Assembly: GCF_905475345.1 (NCBI RefSeq)
Contig: NC_066589.1
Span: forward strand, 4,737,001-4,801,000
Direction of reading: 5' to 3'
From: Vespula vulgaris
Lineage: Eukaryota; Arthropoda; Insecta; Hymenoptera; Vespidae
Length of the DNA stretch: 64,000 nucleotides
Part shown: positions 51,442-64,000 of the stretch, in pieces
Layout of the letters: every line of letters starts with the position of its first letter
How positions within the stretch are numbered: position 1 is the first letter of the stretch
The notes under the pieces: generated by a model
What the model was told of the DNA's origin: nothing
The model's input: the letters and a program-made list of their open reading frames with translations, nothing else
Database searches by the model: none
Translations under genes and position numbers: made by a program

Positions 51442-52255
51442 TTATATATGTATGTATATATCTTCTTTCTTCTTCTTTTTTGACTTTATCGGATTCGCTG
51501 ATGTCACCATTTTGACACAATAGTTTTCTTTCAACTACTAACTTGATCAAAAGTTACAATGCAAGACCTTTTATTTAGATTAAATGTACAGTTTTTTTTA
51601 GCAGTTACATCAGTCGATACTCGTTTTACTTTTAGGATTTCGAACTTTTATTTCGATGTTGTATCGAGCTTCACGAGTTAACTTCCTTTTAGATAGACAT
51701 TAGATAGTCTAAATCTGAAAATATAATTATTACTTTATTACAAAAAGTTTTATCGAATTGAAATATCTACGACAAGAACTTACCTGATTACAACGAGCAA
51801 TATTTATTGGGATCGAAATAATGAGATTACAGGTTTCGAAATCGAAAAAAAAAAAACATATAGATATGTATATACATATATTTTTTTTTTTGATAATTCG
51901 CTCGTAACTTCTATTGATTACAAAACATATCATTAAATAGATTAATCTATGTAATTAGATTCTTTCTACTTGTAGAAAAAAGCACCATAAGGATAATTTA
52001 TCTAATATCATAATCATATTTTCTAATATAATGCATTCGAATAAAAAAAGCAATATGCATCGAACGAGTATTTCTAAAATATTGTATAGTAAAAGATCGT
52101 TTCAATAGAAGGCCGTTATGAAATTATATAATAATTAAGAGAATATAAAAAAAAAGAAGTGGGACGAGAAAAATGAATATTTAAAGAACACAAATTGTTT
52201 TACAAAATTTGTGACTTATATCTACGTTAGATGCATAACGTATGTACGTACAAAA

Positions 52256-52295
<40 letters not shown>

Positions 52296-52820
52296 CACTT
52301 TACAAAGCGATTGTATTTCATTGATTCAAGTATGATTCGAATTTTATATTACGATCCTAATTATTTACATTAATCTAATGATTTAATTGAATACTTTATA
52401 AAAAAAAAGTTTGTTTATATTGGTAGTAAAGAAACCAATCTTGTCAACATAACAATAGAAATGAATGTACTTCCTTAATATGGCACAATATAATTAACAA
52501 TATAATGAGAAACCTCATTCTCTATCTAAAGTTTACTTTCATAAAATGTTATTTTGTTCAGAGATAATTGAACTGATAAATGAAATTTTGTTAAAAAGAT
52601 AAAATGAGAATAACAAAGAGTGTCTTTTAATACACAAATTTGATTAGTTGCAATAAGTCGAGTATAAAGGATATAATATGGACGGTAAGAGAAACCGTTC
52701 GTCGTGCTAACGATGTTTTACAACATTTTACATTAACAATTTGCACAAAATTCATGAGTAGAGCAGAATCTCTTATTTGAAAATACATACTACTAATTCG
52801 ATATTGTTTCTTTGGTTTTA
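51215..52820. other. Spacer between array members 12 and 13
   Basis: AT-rich with (TA)n at about 51400-51432 and 52260-52294. It contains a good donor-like site (ATCAG|GTAAGTTC, minus, about 51784) that could end a 5' exon of member 12. No fingers. Confidence 0.5.
52260..52294. repeat. (TA)n microsatellite
   Basis: About 35 bp alternating T/A. Confidence 0.93.
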
Positions 52821-53892
52821 TTACTTGCTTTCACTGTGCGACTTCATGTGCGAATTTAACGACCCTTGTTGAGTAAATCTCTTCTGACAGACTTTACATT
52901 CGTAAGGTTTTTCTCCTGTGTGCGTTCTTAAATGTACAACGAGATATTTCCTAACGCTAAATGCTTTTCCGCATACTTCGCAAACGTGTGGCTTTTCACC
53001 GGAATGTATTCGCATGTGAATTTGCAAATAGGTTTTACTCGACACCGATTTTCCACATATTTCACATGTTATTTGATTCTCACCACTGTGGATCTTCAAA
53101 TGTACCTTCAAAGCAGCCTTCCAATAACTTTCAAAATTGCAGATATTACACTTGTGTTTCTCCCGTTGACCATGAGACTTGATGTGCATATTCAAATAAG
53201 CTGCACTAGCATAAGGAGTATTACAAATCTTACAAATGAATGGTTTCTCACCGGTATGAGTTAACAAATGTCTCTCCAACGTTTGATTCGTGTAAAATCC
53301 TTTACCACAAATCTCACAGTGAGTCACGTATTCCTGATTGTGCTTCTTTTTGTGCAAACGCAAATCGTATCCGGATACTTTGGAGACTCCGCATATATCA
53401 CAAGTAAAACGTTTGTTGTGTTGCTTCAAATGTGTCTTCAAAAATTCTTCGGTTTTGAAACATTTACCACAGAGAGCACACTGATATGGTTTCTCCTGTT
53501 GATGAGCCTTGATCATATGTTTATGTAACTTCTTCTCGTTAAGAAATACCCTATCACATTCTTCGCAACGATTATCGTACTCCATACTTTCTTCGGATTT
53601 ATTCTCGTGCTCGTATTTGTGCTTGTGAAGTTGAAACTTCTTTCGGAATTTCTTACCACAAATGTCACATTGATAAATCGTCGAATATTTCCTGTTCGAT
53701 GGACACTTACTATGATAACGTGTATCCCTTTCGTTTCTTTGTATCTCCGATTTGCAATATATTTTTCTTGTTTTCGTTGAATATCGTAAAGGATCGTTCA
53801 TCATAATTTCTTCGTTTTCAATATTCTCCAACTCATCGTTTTCACGTTTAGATAGTTCCATTGTACATCCACCGTGTTTTCTCCTGTTGCAC
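52821..53892 (-). CDS. C2H2 zinc-finger protein, 10 fingers (array member 13)
   Basis: 357 residues from acceptor TATTGCAG|G, opening CNRRKHGGCTMELSKREND. Ten fingers at about 78-353. Finger 4 lacks the usual aromatic pattern (CGVSKVSGYDLRLH). Linkers are TGEKPF, SGENQI, SGEKPH and TGEKPY. The order CGKGFY, CNxxY/F, CxxCxFExYxxA, CGKSVSS, CGKAFS, CxKRFTQ is repeated in array member 14 (ending at 54688), so the two are recent neighbours by duplication. AATAAA overlaps the stop codon on this strand. Confidence 0.87.
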
Positions 53893-54687
53893 CTGCAATA
53901 GATAATATACGTCAACACATGTGGAGAATAAAAAAAAAATAAAGAGGGGAAAAGTCGACATGTTCTTGTTCAAAATTTCTTTTTCTCCCTGTCGTTCGTT
54001 TTCTCTGTCTTTTTCTTCCGATAACGATTTAGATTCTCAAAGCAGGCATCTAGTGACAATAGACGTTTCTTTTTGACATGTGTTTTAACGTAATAAATAC
54101 ACCACCTTTCTTGATGATTGGAAAGCTTGTACTTAAAGCTGAAATTTTTTTCAAGAGTTGATACGTATCTTCTGTTAAGGATTAAAATTAAAAAATAAAA
54201 AGAAAAAAGAAAAAAAAAAAATAACAAAACAAGATATATACACCAACCTTTTGAAAACGTTATCAGAATCTGTTTCTTTGCACTTTGTCCTTTACTTTAG
54301 TGGCATATCGTTAAAATGAAATATTAATACGAAACCATTTATGGATTATAAATAACGTTTATAATTTATTCGAGAACTGCTATCAATATTATTAAATTAT
54401 TTACAAGGTCTATCGAATAGGATTTACAAAGATAAAAGATGAAACTCCTTCTTTTTTTTTCTGAATAGACCATAGAAAAATTAGTTTGCTTATAATCTGA
54501 GTATTTATAGTTTAAGTATGATAGTTGGTCGATGTCGTTAATTAAGTCCATGTATTTCTACAAATACACGATGAAAACTTGTCCACTTTACTTCGAAATA
54601 TAATTAAACGTATATAAATGAAATATCTTTTGTTTAAATATTGTAAGATCTCCCATTGTCTGTCTTGATAATAAGATCGATTATTAA

Positions 54688-55756
54688 TCACTTGGTGCCG
54701 TCGTGTCTGCGAAGATGTGCACTTAAAGTGCCACGTTGTGTGAATCTCTTCTCGCAAATTTTACATTTGTACGGTCTCTCACCGGTGTGAGTACGTCGAT
54801 GCTTGATCAAATACTTTCTCGAACTAAACGCTTTCCCACAAAACTCACAAATCTCAGGCTTTTCGCCCGTGTGTATTCTGATGTGGGTCTTCATGTATTG
54901 TCTTCTTATCAATTTCCCACAAACTTCACAAGCAACTTGACTCTCGCCTGTGTGCGTCCAAAGATGTTCCTTATAACAATAACTATAGAAAGTCTCGAAC
55001 CCACAAATATCACACTTGTACTTCTTCCTGGTACCAGGTTGACTATGAATTTTCATATGACTCCTTAAGTAAACTCGATTGCCGAAGGATTTGTTACAGA
55101 TTTCACAAGTGCACGGCTTGTCGTCGGTGTGTACGCTCATGTGAGTCTTCAAGGTCGCTTTCAGATAAAATCCTTTGTTACAGATCTTACAGAACTCGGT
55201 GAACTCCTTGTTGTGACGTCTAATGTGAATTTTTAGGTAATACTCGGACGTAAGCTTGGCCCCACAAACGTGACAGATGTGTGGTGCACCATGAAGAGTC
55301 TTGTGGACGTTCAAATACTTTTTTTTCTTGAATACCTTATGACATATGTTACATTCGATCGGTCCAGAACTCGGTTCAGTTATCAGTCGTTGCTTCGATT
55401 TTAATTTCGTTATCTTTTCTCGATTTTTTTGTTTCTTTCGTTCGACGATATCCTTGCAATGTGTACGCCGATGCTTGATCAATAACAATTTTTTGACAAA
55501 CTTTTCACCACAACTGTCACACTCGTATTTTTTTTCAGCCATACGCAAAGCTTCTCGTGTTCTAAGTATCGATCTTTCAGTACGGTGCATCAACAAATTT
55601 GCTTCCGTCTTGAATTCCTCGTTACAGGATTCACATTGGTACGTGAAATTAAAGCGAGTAGTGTTCCCTTGTTGTACAACGATCGAAGATTTATCATTTT
55701 TCGCGTCTTGTTGACGTGAGGATCTCGTTCGTACTGTCGTTGCAATACTTGTATAC
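54688..55756 (-). CDS. C2H2 zinc-finger protein, 9 full fingers plus one degenerate (array member 14)
   Basis: 356 residues from acceptor CTTTACAG|G. The N-terminus YTSIATTVRTRSSRQQD has no Met for about 65 codons, and a degenerate finger (CESCNEEFKTEANLLMHRTE, second His missing) lies in that Met-less part, so it is coding. Nine more fingers follow to about residue 350, with one at CGKLIRRQYMKTH a residue short. If no upstream exon is used, the natural start would be MAEKKYECDSCGEKF, losing the degenerate finger. Architecture parallels array member 13. Confidence 0.82.
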
Positions 55757-57274
55757 CTGTAAAGACGAGAAAATTAATTGAGAGTGATTACGAATAGTTA
55801 TTGACTTGACTTAACGATGCCTTAAATGTTACTTTTATTTATTTTATTATTTCTCTCTCTCTCTCTCTCTCCCCCCTCCCTTAAAATATCACCAGATGGA
55901 TGCCGCCTGTAAAAACGAGAAAATGAAAATTCTTGTATATTTCAAACGAGATAATTATTCAGTTCGATAAATTATTATATCGGCCAGTGTATATTATCCT
56001 TAATATCCAATTTGTATTATTACTTACTTCGACGTGTTTGAATAGTCTTCGGTCGACGATGAATCTTAAATCCTTCTCAGAGTATTTCCATTTCTTCGAG
56101 AGACTATAATAATATGGATTCGTTTGATCGTTGTAATTGTTGTAAATGTTGTAAACAACATGTTACTTTCAATCGTCGAAAATATTATCAAATCTTAATT
56201 GATAAGGAACTTTCTCTCTTTGGTATATAATTATTTAATAGAAAAGAATACGGATGTAACTTTATTTATGATCTTCTTTACATAAAAGCAGGTCATATAG
56301 TATAACAAAATATATATGAATAAATATATATTTCTATTTGTGGAAAAAAATTTTTCTACTAGTTTTTCTTTTTTCGCCACTTCGAAATTTTGCGTAATTT
56401 GAGATTAGAATAAATGTTTAAATAGCTCTCAAGTAATGAATATTATTTCCATTATTATTATTATTAATAATTATTAACGAATTTCAATCGATTGAACTTA
56501 TCAGCCAAATAAAAATAAATATTATTATTAATTTAAATCTATCCGTGCATTTTAAAACGTACGACGTTAGAAATATAAATATTCTCGATCGTAAGGCACT
56601 ATAATTTTTCATTTTTCAAAAGAAAAATTTATTCGACAAACATTCCTATTGATGATCGAATAGAAAAAGTGGCTTCGAAGTAATTGATTAATAGCTATGG
56701 AAGTAGGAACGAAATACGAGTACACATGATTCTAAATCTAATATGATAACTAGAAGCAAAATTGAGTATTAAAGGTAAATACTGTATAATTAAAAGTTAA
56801 AGACAATATGGACGGCTCAACACTTGGAATAGGCCAAGTTAACATCAAGTCAAAATTATTTTCTTAATCGGAATAAGAAATACAATAAATAATCTTCAAT
56901 AAAACAAAAGGCAATAACTTGGATAGACTTCATGATAATCATCACATAGATTACTACTTATCTTTTTTCTTAAAGATTCTCATAGCACGTAAAAATTGTT
57001 GCTGCTTTTTTTTTTTTTTTTTTTTTTAAATAATTTAAAATAAAATACAATAAATATAAATACATAACATTACGTTTTAAACTTATTTAGTATCAGTATC
57101 AAATACTATACTTTCAAGTGGTCCCTACAGTGAAAATCCGACGAATAAATTTACGTTTTCAACATGTAACGATTCAAAGAAAAATAACGTTAAAATAAGA
57201 GAAAGCTTAGACAATGAAATTCTATCTAATCATTTTTACGAGACAACATTTCGAGCCAAACGTTTAGCGTTCTT
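55757..57274. other. Spacer between array members 14 and 15
   Basis: A (CT)n run near 55853-55872. A strong GTAAGTAAT donor-like site on minus (exon end about 56030) follows an open frame containing STEDYSNTS but no ATG. The rest is AT-rich. Confidence 0.45.
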
Positions 57275-58436
57275 TTAACTCGGCAACAAAATCGTTACAG
57301 TATCCAGAACTTGCTGTTGCTCGTGTTGTTGAAGTTGTTGTTGATACTGTTGCTGTTGCAATTCCCTTCGTTGCTGTTCCTGTTGTTGCCGTGCATTTTG
57401 TTTAGCGTGAGTCTTCAAATGGGAATTCAACATGGTCTTCGAGGCAAAAGATTTGTGACAATAAGTGCAAGGATACGGTCTATCTCCGGTATGTCCACGC
57501 AAGTGTACGACCAAAGTGGTACGTTGCGTGAATCTTTTCTCGCAGTGTGTACACTTGTGAGGTCGTTCGCCTGTATGCGTGCGTCGATGAACACTCAAAT
57601 AGTTCTGCGATATAAAACCTTTTCCACAAAGATCACAAACGTGTGGTTTCTCACCGGTATGTTTACGCAAGTGTACCGTCAAATAAGTTTTACTAGAGAC
57701 AGCTTTACCACAGATAGGACAGACGTATTCATTGGACGGTCCTACGTTACCATGAGTCTTCATATGCACCAATAATACTTGTTTCCTAGAGAAACGCTTG
57801 TTACACAATTCGCAATGATGTTTCTTCTGAGGTGGAACGTAATCAGGTTGATGTAGTTTAGCGTGTAATCTAAGACCCTGACGATAGCGAAATGTGGCGT
57901 TACAAATTTCACATTGGAACGGTTTTTCGCGAGAATGCAAAAGCTGATGATCTTGATAACTATTACGTGTCGTGAAACCAAGGCCACAAATCTCGCATTG
58001 ATACCTTAACTGAGTGCCATGACGTTTTTGATGAATAACGAGACTGGGTCGATGTAAAGTGACGTAATCGCAAGATTCGCAACTATAATTCTTTTCCGGT
58101 ATCGCGTGTTCCTCCTGATGTTCTATCAGAGCCAATGACGTTGGATAATTGCAACCACAGTGCTCGCAAACGAACGATTCGTCCGGTACCTGTTCGTGAC
58201 TTTGTAGATGTAAAACTAAAGCGTGCTCGTCCACGAATACGTCGCCGCAGAAGGTGCATCGAAGTATTGTTTCCTCGGTCATCATTACTTCAGCATTTTC
58301 CATCTTCGCTACGTCCAATGGATCATTGATCAACGGGTTGCTGCTTTCAGGGCTAAAGACGTTTTTTGTTTCGTTGATACCGCATTGCTGTTGTTCCTGA
58401 GCCTGATGATGTATCGTGATCTTTGACTCAAAATAT
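57275..58436 (-). CDS. C2H2 zinc-finger protein, 10 fingers, poly-Gln tail (array member 15)
   Basis: 387 residues from acceptor TCTTTCCAG|A, opening YFESKITIHHQAQEQQQ. First Met about residue 45. Ten fingers at about 61-345, with TGEKPH, TGERPH and TGDRPY linkers in the last four. Residues about 350-375 are Gln-rich, ending VLDTVTILLPS. A private first exon is possible: 58697-58678 reads MREERH and ends AG before GTATGC in the right phase. Confidence 0.87.
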
Positions 58437-58439
58437 CTG

Positions 58440-60209
58440 GAAAGAAGAGAGACACAAATAGGAATCAATCAATGCTCTCGTTCTCCATCAATCTTTCGTA
58501 CTTTTGACTTTTCTTCTTTAAAGGGAGTCTTACGTCTTAAGCAGGATATTTACAAGGATGGTTGCCGAATACACGAAATCGTTTTCATCATTGGACAATG
58601 AAAAGCTTTGATAATTTATATCATTTTTGGTTTGTTTGTGTTTAATCAACGTGATTCTCCTTTCTCTCTGTGCATACCTGTGTCTCTCTTCCCGCATTTA
58701 AAACTTGTGTACGTCATTAGGATATGGAAAAGTACTTATTTACAAATCGAGGAAAAGAAATTGTATCTCTTATCGTTATCTTGTATATTTATTTATTCAT
58801 CGTAAAGAGTAGTTTAGATCTGTTTAGCCATCTATTACCACGAAACTGAAAAATATTTGTTAATATTATTAAATAATATATAAAACCATATATAACACAC
58901 GATGATCGAAGAAATAAAATGAAAATTACTTTCATTTCTTTGATATAGTAGATATCCTAGATACGAGTTATTACCGTTGGTCGATAATCGCAAGTGACTT
59001 TACCGACGCGCTTTGCAACAGTAGAATACTTTCTTTTTTATTTTTATTAAAATTTATGATTCATAACTGTTTATGTTACGAACTTAAATTAAATAAATAA
59101 TACATATTCGTGTATATTTACGATATAACATTTACGATAACTTTAATCCGACATAAAAGATACATCGATTGGTGATGAAAAATGTTTTTAACGATAATTC
59201 ACCACAGATTATGTGTGTGTGTGTGTATATATATATATATGTAATTATATCATTTTTTTCCTGCAGTCGCTAAATATTAATTAATTAGGTACAAATGTAT
59301 AAACATTTTTATACTTACGTTTTGTAACCACTTAGTGTATTATAGCGATAAGATTTGTACCGCTTGCAGTCATGAAAAGCACCTAAATTTGTCGATAGTT
59401 TATTTTTTGTTCGACTATCATGATACTATGCGGTTTAAACCTAAAAACGTCTTAAATTCGTGTGTGTGTATATATATATATTTATATTTATATATATATA
59501 TTTTTATGTATATATTGCACTTTGAAGTTAAATTGCATTTAAAACTCTATAAATCTCCCATTCGTCTAATCTCATAAGTTGCGTACATAAAACGCGTGTT
59601 CCTTTCAATATATTTCTTACTTTTAATGCACATGATGTTTTAAGATTAATAAGAAAAATTAGGCACATGTCTTAGGCACGTTAAACTACAAATGAAATTT
59701 CAATATATCCTACACAGGTACGAAATACCATTCTCGCGAGTAACTAACAAACTCGAGCGAGATAATTACCTAAACGTATATTACTCTGTATTCTTCATTA
59801 ATATTCCTGTTTTGTTATTCCTTTTTTTTTGTTGATTTTTATCTAAACATATATTTCAATATATGCCTCTCAATTTTAACGATAAAAATTTCACATTCGA
59901 TTGTATAATAATATGATAGAGGCATCTCAATCGATATCACAGAGATCATATTCACACTACAATCTAAATATTAAATAATTATCTCATTCTTTTACGATTT
60001 TGCATTACAACTATTACAACCTGTTACAGTCCATATAACTTTCTCTTATAAAGTTAAGATTGTTATATAAAAAACAATAATCCCAGGTACTTCGAATATG
60101 CAATTAATATAAAAGAAACGTTCAAATGAAATATAATTTTAAAGTTAATCTCTTCATCAATTTTTCTTACCTTGAACTTCCTTATCTTTCCATATATATA
60201 CATATACAT

Positions 60210-60265
<56 letters not shown>

Positions 60266-60381
60266 AATATATACATATACATTATAGAAATTATATGTAT
60301 ATATATAACAAAAAAATCCTCAACGCGTTAGCTGCATCATAAGCAATCACGAGAAACAACTCTTTAGACAGAATATCCTTT
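58440..60381. other. Spacer between array members 15 and 16
   Basis: Contains the possible MREERH micro-exon (58678-58697), an AAAC|GTAAGTAT donor-like site on minus about 59328, and (TA)n at 60195-60262. No fingers. Confidence 0.5.
60195..60262. repeat. (TA)n microsatellite
   Basis: Compound CATA/TA repeat, longest pure (TA)n about 45 bp. Confidence 0.93.
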
Positions 60382-62242
60382 TCAATGTTTCTTCATATGA
60401 TTGAGCATGATAGTTCTCGTAACGAATCCCTTCCCACAAAGCGTACAAGTATAAGGTCGTTCTCCAGTATGATATCGACGATGAACCGTGAGGGTGGACG
60501 CTTGAGTAAATGATTTACCACACATGGCGCATAAATAAGGCCTCTCGCCGGTGTGAATGCGTTGATGAACGACGTAATACTTGCGATGAGTGAAACCCTT
60601 GCCGCAAACATCGCAAACCAATGGTCTGGATCTGTGTACGGCCTTGTGACTGGTGAGGGATTCAATGGTGGCAAATTGTTTCGAACAGGAGTCGCAAGGA
60701 TAAGAGGCCGTTGTCAACGATTTGTTGGCATTAGCAGCGACAACTGTTGTAGATGGAGGACAACCGACAACAGAAGGGTTAGTCCCGGTAACCGTAAGGG
60801 TAGGATCTGTTAGAGAGACCGCATTGCTGTCTGCTGCGAGTCTGTCGTTGATATCGATGCTAGGCTTGTGAGTTTTAGCATGATGATTGTAAAGATTACG
60901 CGTCTCGAAACGCATGAGACATCTTGGACAAGAGTAAGGTTTCTCCTGTCCGAGTTCGTGCATCCTTCTATGACGTTCCAATAGTGTACGGTATCGAAAA
61001 CTTGCTGGACAACGGTCACAGCCAAAAGTTTTCTCTACGTTGCCTGTAGTAGCAGCACCAGCTGGTACGACGACGGACATGCCGGACATCAATCCGGTAG
61101 CAGAATTTGCACCACGAGAGGTAGGCACGTTCGACGAGGATGCACCTAACACCGAGGAGGAATGTGGTGCGATCTCGTGCGTCGTCTCGTGCATTCTTAG
61201 GTGCGCAAGAACGAAGAAACTCCTCGGGCAAACGGAGCACGAGTATCTCGCCGTAATTTCGACGTTTTGCTGCTCGTACTCCGGCGGCCTTGGGTGACTC
61301 GTTTTTACGTGATAATTTAACTTCAGAGCGCTACGAAACTCAAGGCCACAGGTAGGACAGGGATGGGACTCCGGGAGGACGAGCTGCGACTGATCCATCA
61401 GAAGACCACCTTGATCCGGATAGATCATCGAGAGATGAGATGGTATCGTTTGCAATGTCGCTGAGGATAACGTCGATGGCATCATCGACGATTGATTCGA
61501 AAAGATCGAATTTGCCTGGAGAAAATTACAACCGATCGCCGTCATACCGGCCTCTCCCGTCTCGGGTGAAGGCGACGGTGAGAGTATCTGACGTAGCATC
61601 CCCGATAATCCTCCAAAGGTTTCGCCACCACCTCCACCTCCTCCTCCTCCTCCTCCTCCTCCACCTCCTACTCCATCCCTGAAATCGACAAAAGCCAAAG
61701 ATATTGCGGCAAAGAGAAATAACCTTCGTTTAACACGCACACGGTGTGCCTTTTGTTTCACATTTGATTCTTCGTGTTCTTTTGCTTGCTTTGATTTTGC
61801 AACAGACAGTGAGCCAAAGATAGAGATAGGTAGATAGATAGATAGATAAATAGATAGAGAGAAATAGAAATAGAAAGAGAAAGGTAAAAAAAAAAAAAAG
61901 AGGTAGAGAAGAGATTAGCTGCTTGAATACGTGTTTTTCTGTGTAATCCGCGTGTATGTGTATCCGTGTAAGTGTATCATTTCTGCAAAGTGATCATCGT
62001 GCAAAGTGCGTAGGTGTTGCTGAATTATTTGAAAAAATATATATATATATCTATAAAACACATGGAAAACGAGAGCACATGTGCGAAGTTGGAAAAGTCA
62101 CTGTCTACTTTATCGACCCGAGGTTAACTTATGATTAGCTCGAATTGTTTTATTCTGTACGGGAAACTGCGAGGGGAAGAAGATAGTGTACATGTAGAGA
62201 AAAGGATGAGAAGTAAATAGAGAGAAAAAGAAAAAAATAAAT

Positions 62243-62276
<34 letters not shown>

Positions 62277-62458
62277 GAAAAAACAACAACACAAAGTAGT
62301 ACAAAAACTTTGCAGCATGACCCGATACTAAAAGCGAAATTTTAAAAAAATGCCCTCTGGTCTTCTTCAATCCTTGAAAGAGATAGATATATGAAAAATA
62401 TGTCAAATATAAAATTATTTATTTAAAAAAGAACAAAGCCTCACCTTTGGTATGCCAT
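60382..62458 (-). CDS. C2H2 zinc-finger protein, 8 fingers, poly-Gly N-terminus (array member 16)
   Basis: Exon 61678-60382 opens at GATTTCAG|G with DGVGGGG, a poly-Gly run of about 13 encoded by GGA/GGT repeats. A Ser/Met/Leu-rich leader follows to about residue 120, then eight fingers at about 125-432 with a long Ala/Thr/Ser spacer between fingers 2 and 3 and between 4 and 5. The last four fingers are classical (TGERPY) and end CGKGFVTRTIMLNHMKKH, like array member 1. The nearest start is the micro-exon 62458-62445 (ATG-GCA-TAC-CAA-AG|GTGAGG) in good context (AAATGG), giving MAYQR and 436 aa. The 5'-most member of the array; the promoter is probably about 62.5-63.4 kb. Confidence 0.8.
61619..61672. 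repeat. Coding GGA/GGT triplet repeat (poly-Gly)
   Basis: CCT/CCA triplets on plus that encode the glycine run of the 5'-most zinc-finger protein. Length variation would change the protein without breaking frame. Confidence 0.85.
62445..62458 (-). other. Candidate initiator micro-exon (MAYQ) of the array
   Basis: 14 coding bases ending AG in front of a strong GTGAGG donor. Phase and final AG match all finger-exon acceptors. Upstream on minus is an untranslated stretch with in-frame stops. It may serve only the adjacent gene or several. Confidence 0.55.
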
Positions 62459-63815
62459 TTCTTGGGTGATCTTCGACTGGTAATTCTCAAAATGGACAGC
62501 TTCACTAATTTTTCTTATTTATACACTTCTTTTCACTGTAACCTCGCGACTGAACACTAAAACGTACAAAAGGTACGTCTTAACGCTTCGACGACGGTTT
62601 ACAGAATAATATAACAGTCAAATGCGCTCACATTTTTGTTGAGGGGGAAGTGTTAAGAAAAAAAAAAAAAATAATAAATAAATAAATAAATAAATAAATA
62701 AACAAATATACAGGACAAATCGACGGAGACAACGTTAAGTTCGTAAAAAATTACAAACGAAATCGTTATCGCAAAACACGCTCCTCGTTAACCTCGGAAA
62801 GCGGAAATATGTTGAAACTTGTGCGCTACTATCGCTGCCAAATAAAAAGTGGCGCGAAGCGCAGTAACGCGCGAAATATAAATATCTTATATAGATTAAC
62901 GTTTGGCGCAAAATGCAAGCCACGTGTGTACGAGGTTAACGTAATTCGAAATTTCAACGTAAATAAAATTAATGGAAATGCTCGTTTTCTTTTTCCTTTG
63001 TTCTTTAAAGAAACGAGCAAAATTTAAATAGACGAGTACACTCGTATTGAACGTTGCAATCGAGTAAAATTCACGAGTTAATTAATATCCCCACGTCAAG
63101 ACGATGAACAAAATAAAGATCTAACGTCAAAAAAGTGACGTCACAATCGATCACCGTCTTCGAGATATAAATAGAAATTATGTAAAACGAATATATGTAT
63201 GTGATTACATGTTGAGTATATAATAACATACATAAAAAAGAGGAGAGAAAAAAAAAGAAAAAAAAGTAGAAAAAAAAAAAGAAATAGTTACAAACTAATA
63301 AATATTAATTGTCTCGTAGATTAACAACATAGATTGAAGAGATACTCGCCTGAAATAAGAATTTCTCCACGTAGAATCCTAGTTTTTTGTTAGAGCGACG
63401 TACACACTAGCTGTCTCCTCTTCTCGTCTCTTCCTGCATTTCTCTAGCGATTCTAGTGTCACGTGTGACTTCCTCCGGAATTCTCGTCGGTTAAAATGTG
63501 TGTATGTGTCAAGGGATACGTTTGATATTTTTTCGTAATTTTTTTTTTCTCTTTTTTTTTCGGTTTTGCAGATTATGATGCACTATCATATTTAACCTCT
63601 TCGTACTCAATAAAATAGTATTTATCGAAAACGTATAATATATATCGTGCATTAGGAGACGAATATATATATATAAATTGACGTGTCTCCATGTGTATTT
63701 GAAGAGTCGTCGTCGTATCAAGTGATCGCATTTAAAATATCGAGCGCAATAAACGAATCAATGTGATCTTTGACTATAATTGTAAAAGCGGAGGCATTCG
63801 AAAGCACGAGAATGA

Positions 63816-63860
<45 letters not shown>

Positions 63861-64000
63861 TGTATGTATGTATATACACACACACACACATTATATATAC
63901 ATATATATATTTGTATACACAGTCACGTTGGTAAGTAAGTTAACAACAAAATTGTGCAAAAATTAAAGAAATGAGTAGAATAATATATTTAATGATTTAA
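62459..64000 (-). promoter_or_regulatory. Probable promoter / 5' region of the zinc-finger array
   Basis: CpG-containing segment at about 62760-62880 (GCGCGAAGCGCAGTAACGCGCG next to a TATAAATA-like box) and another mixed-composition block at 63370-63480. Minus strand 63340-63360 has TTATTTCAG|GCGAGT, which could be an acceptor or a GC-type donor. No coding exon is recognised. (TA)n at 63818-63855 lies at the edge. Confidence 0.35.
63818..63855. repeat. (TA)n microsatellite
   Basis: About 38 bp alternating T/A followed by a short (AC)n. Confidence 0.93.

Overview
This is nuclear DNA of an insect. The protein genes are split by short GT-AG introns, the intergenic DNA is very AT-rich with many (AT)n, (ATT)n and (ATC)n microsatellites, and the gene content (Atrophin/Grunge, DJ-1, mitochondrial beta-ketoacyl synthase, GGNBP2, an FBXO39-like F-box gene, and a large C2H2 zinc-finger array) is animal. 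A hymenopteran is my best guess from base composition and intron style, but nothing in the window proves the order.

Layout. Positions 1-21100 hold five conserved single-copy-type genes: the 5' two thirds of Gug/Atrophin (minus strand, running off the left edge), DJ-1/PARK7 (plus; head-to-head with Gug across a CpG-richer, YY1-site-containing promoter), OXSM (plus), GGNBP2 (minus, tail-to-tail with OXSM) and an FBXO39-like gene (plus, head-to-head with GGNBP2). I resolved exon borders for all five by frame and splice-site continuity. The spacers carry a foldback MITE-like element at about 8.4-8.7 kb and a partial relative at about 18.6 kb.

Positions 21768-62458 are one uninterrupted minus-strand array of sixteen intact C2H2 zinc-finger coding exons (8 to 13 fingers each) plus two decayed ones. 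Ten (24.7-45.2 kb, counting the two relics) form a paralogous subfamily, most of them ending in an HPG-PPLP tail. The flanking six (21.8-24.2 kb and 48.1-61.7 kb) have classical TGEKP-linked fingers. All are presumably nuclear DNA-binding proteins of unknown target.

The most interesting feature is how the array is built. Every zinc-finger exon opens with a 3' splice site in the same phase (two bases of a codon upstream, then A or G, always completing Arg when the donor ends in AG), and the frame is open from that splice site. Several exons (starting at 22794, 24164, 25799, 45164 and 55756) have no ATG before their first finger, so they must be spliced to upstream coding sequence. A 14-nt ATG micro-exon at 62445-62458 ends in exactly the required phase. 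The array could be one lola-like transcription unit with alternative zinc-finger terminal exons, or tandem genes that each keep a small private first exon. The sequence alone does not decide between these.
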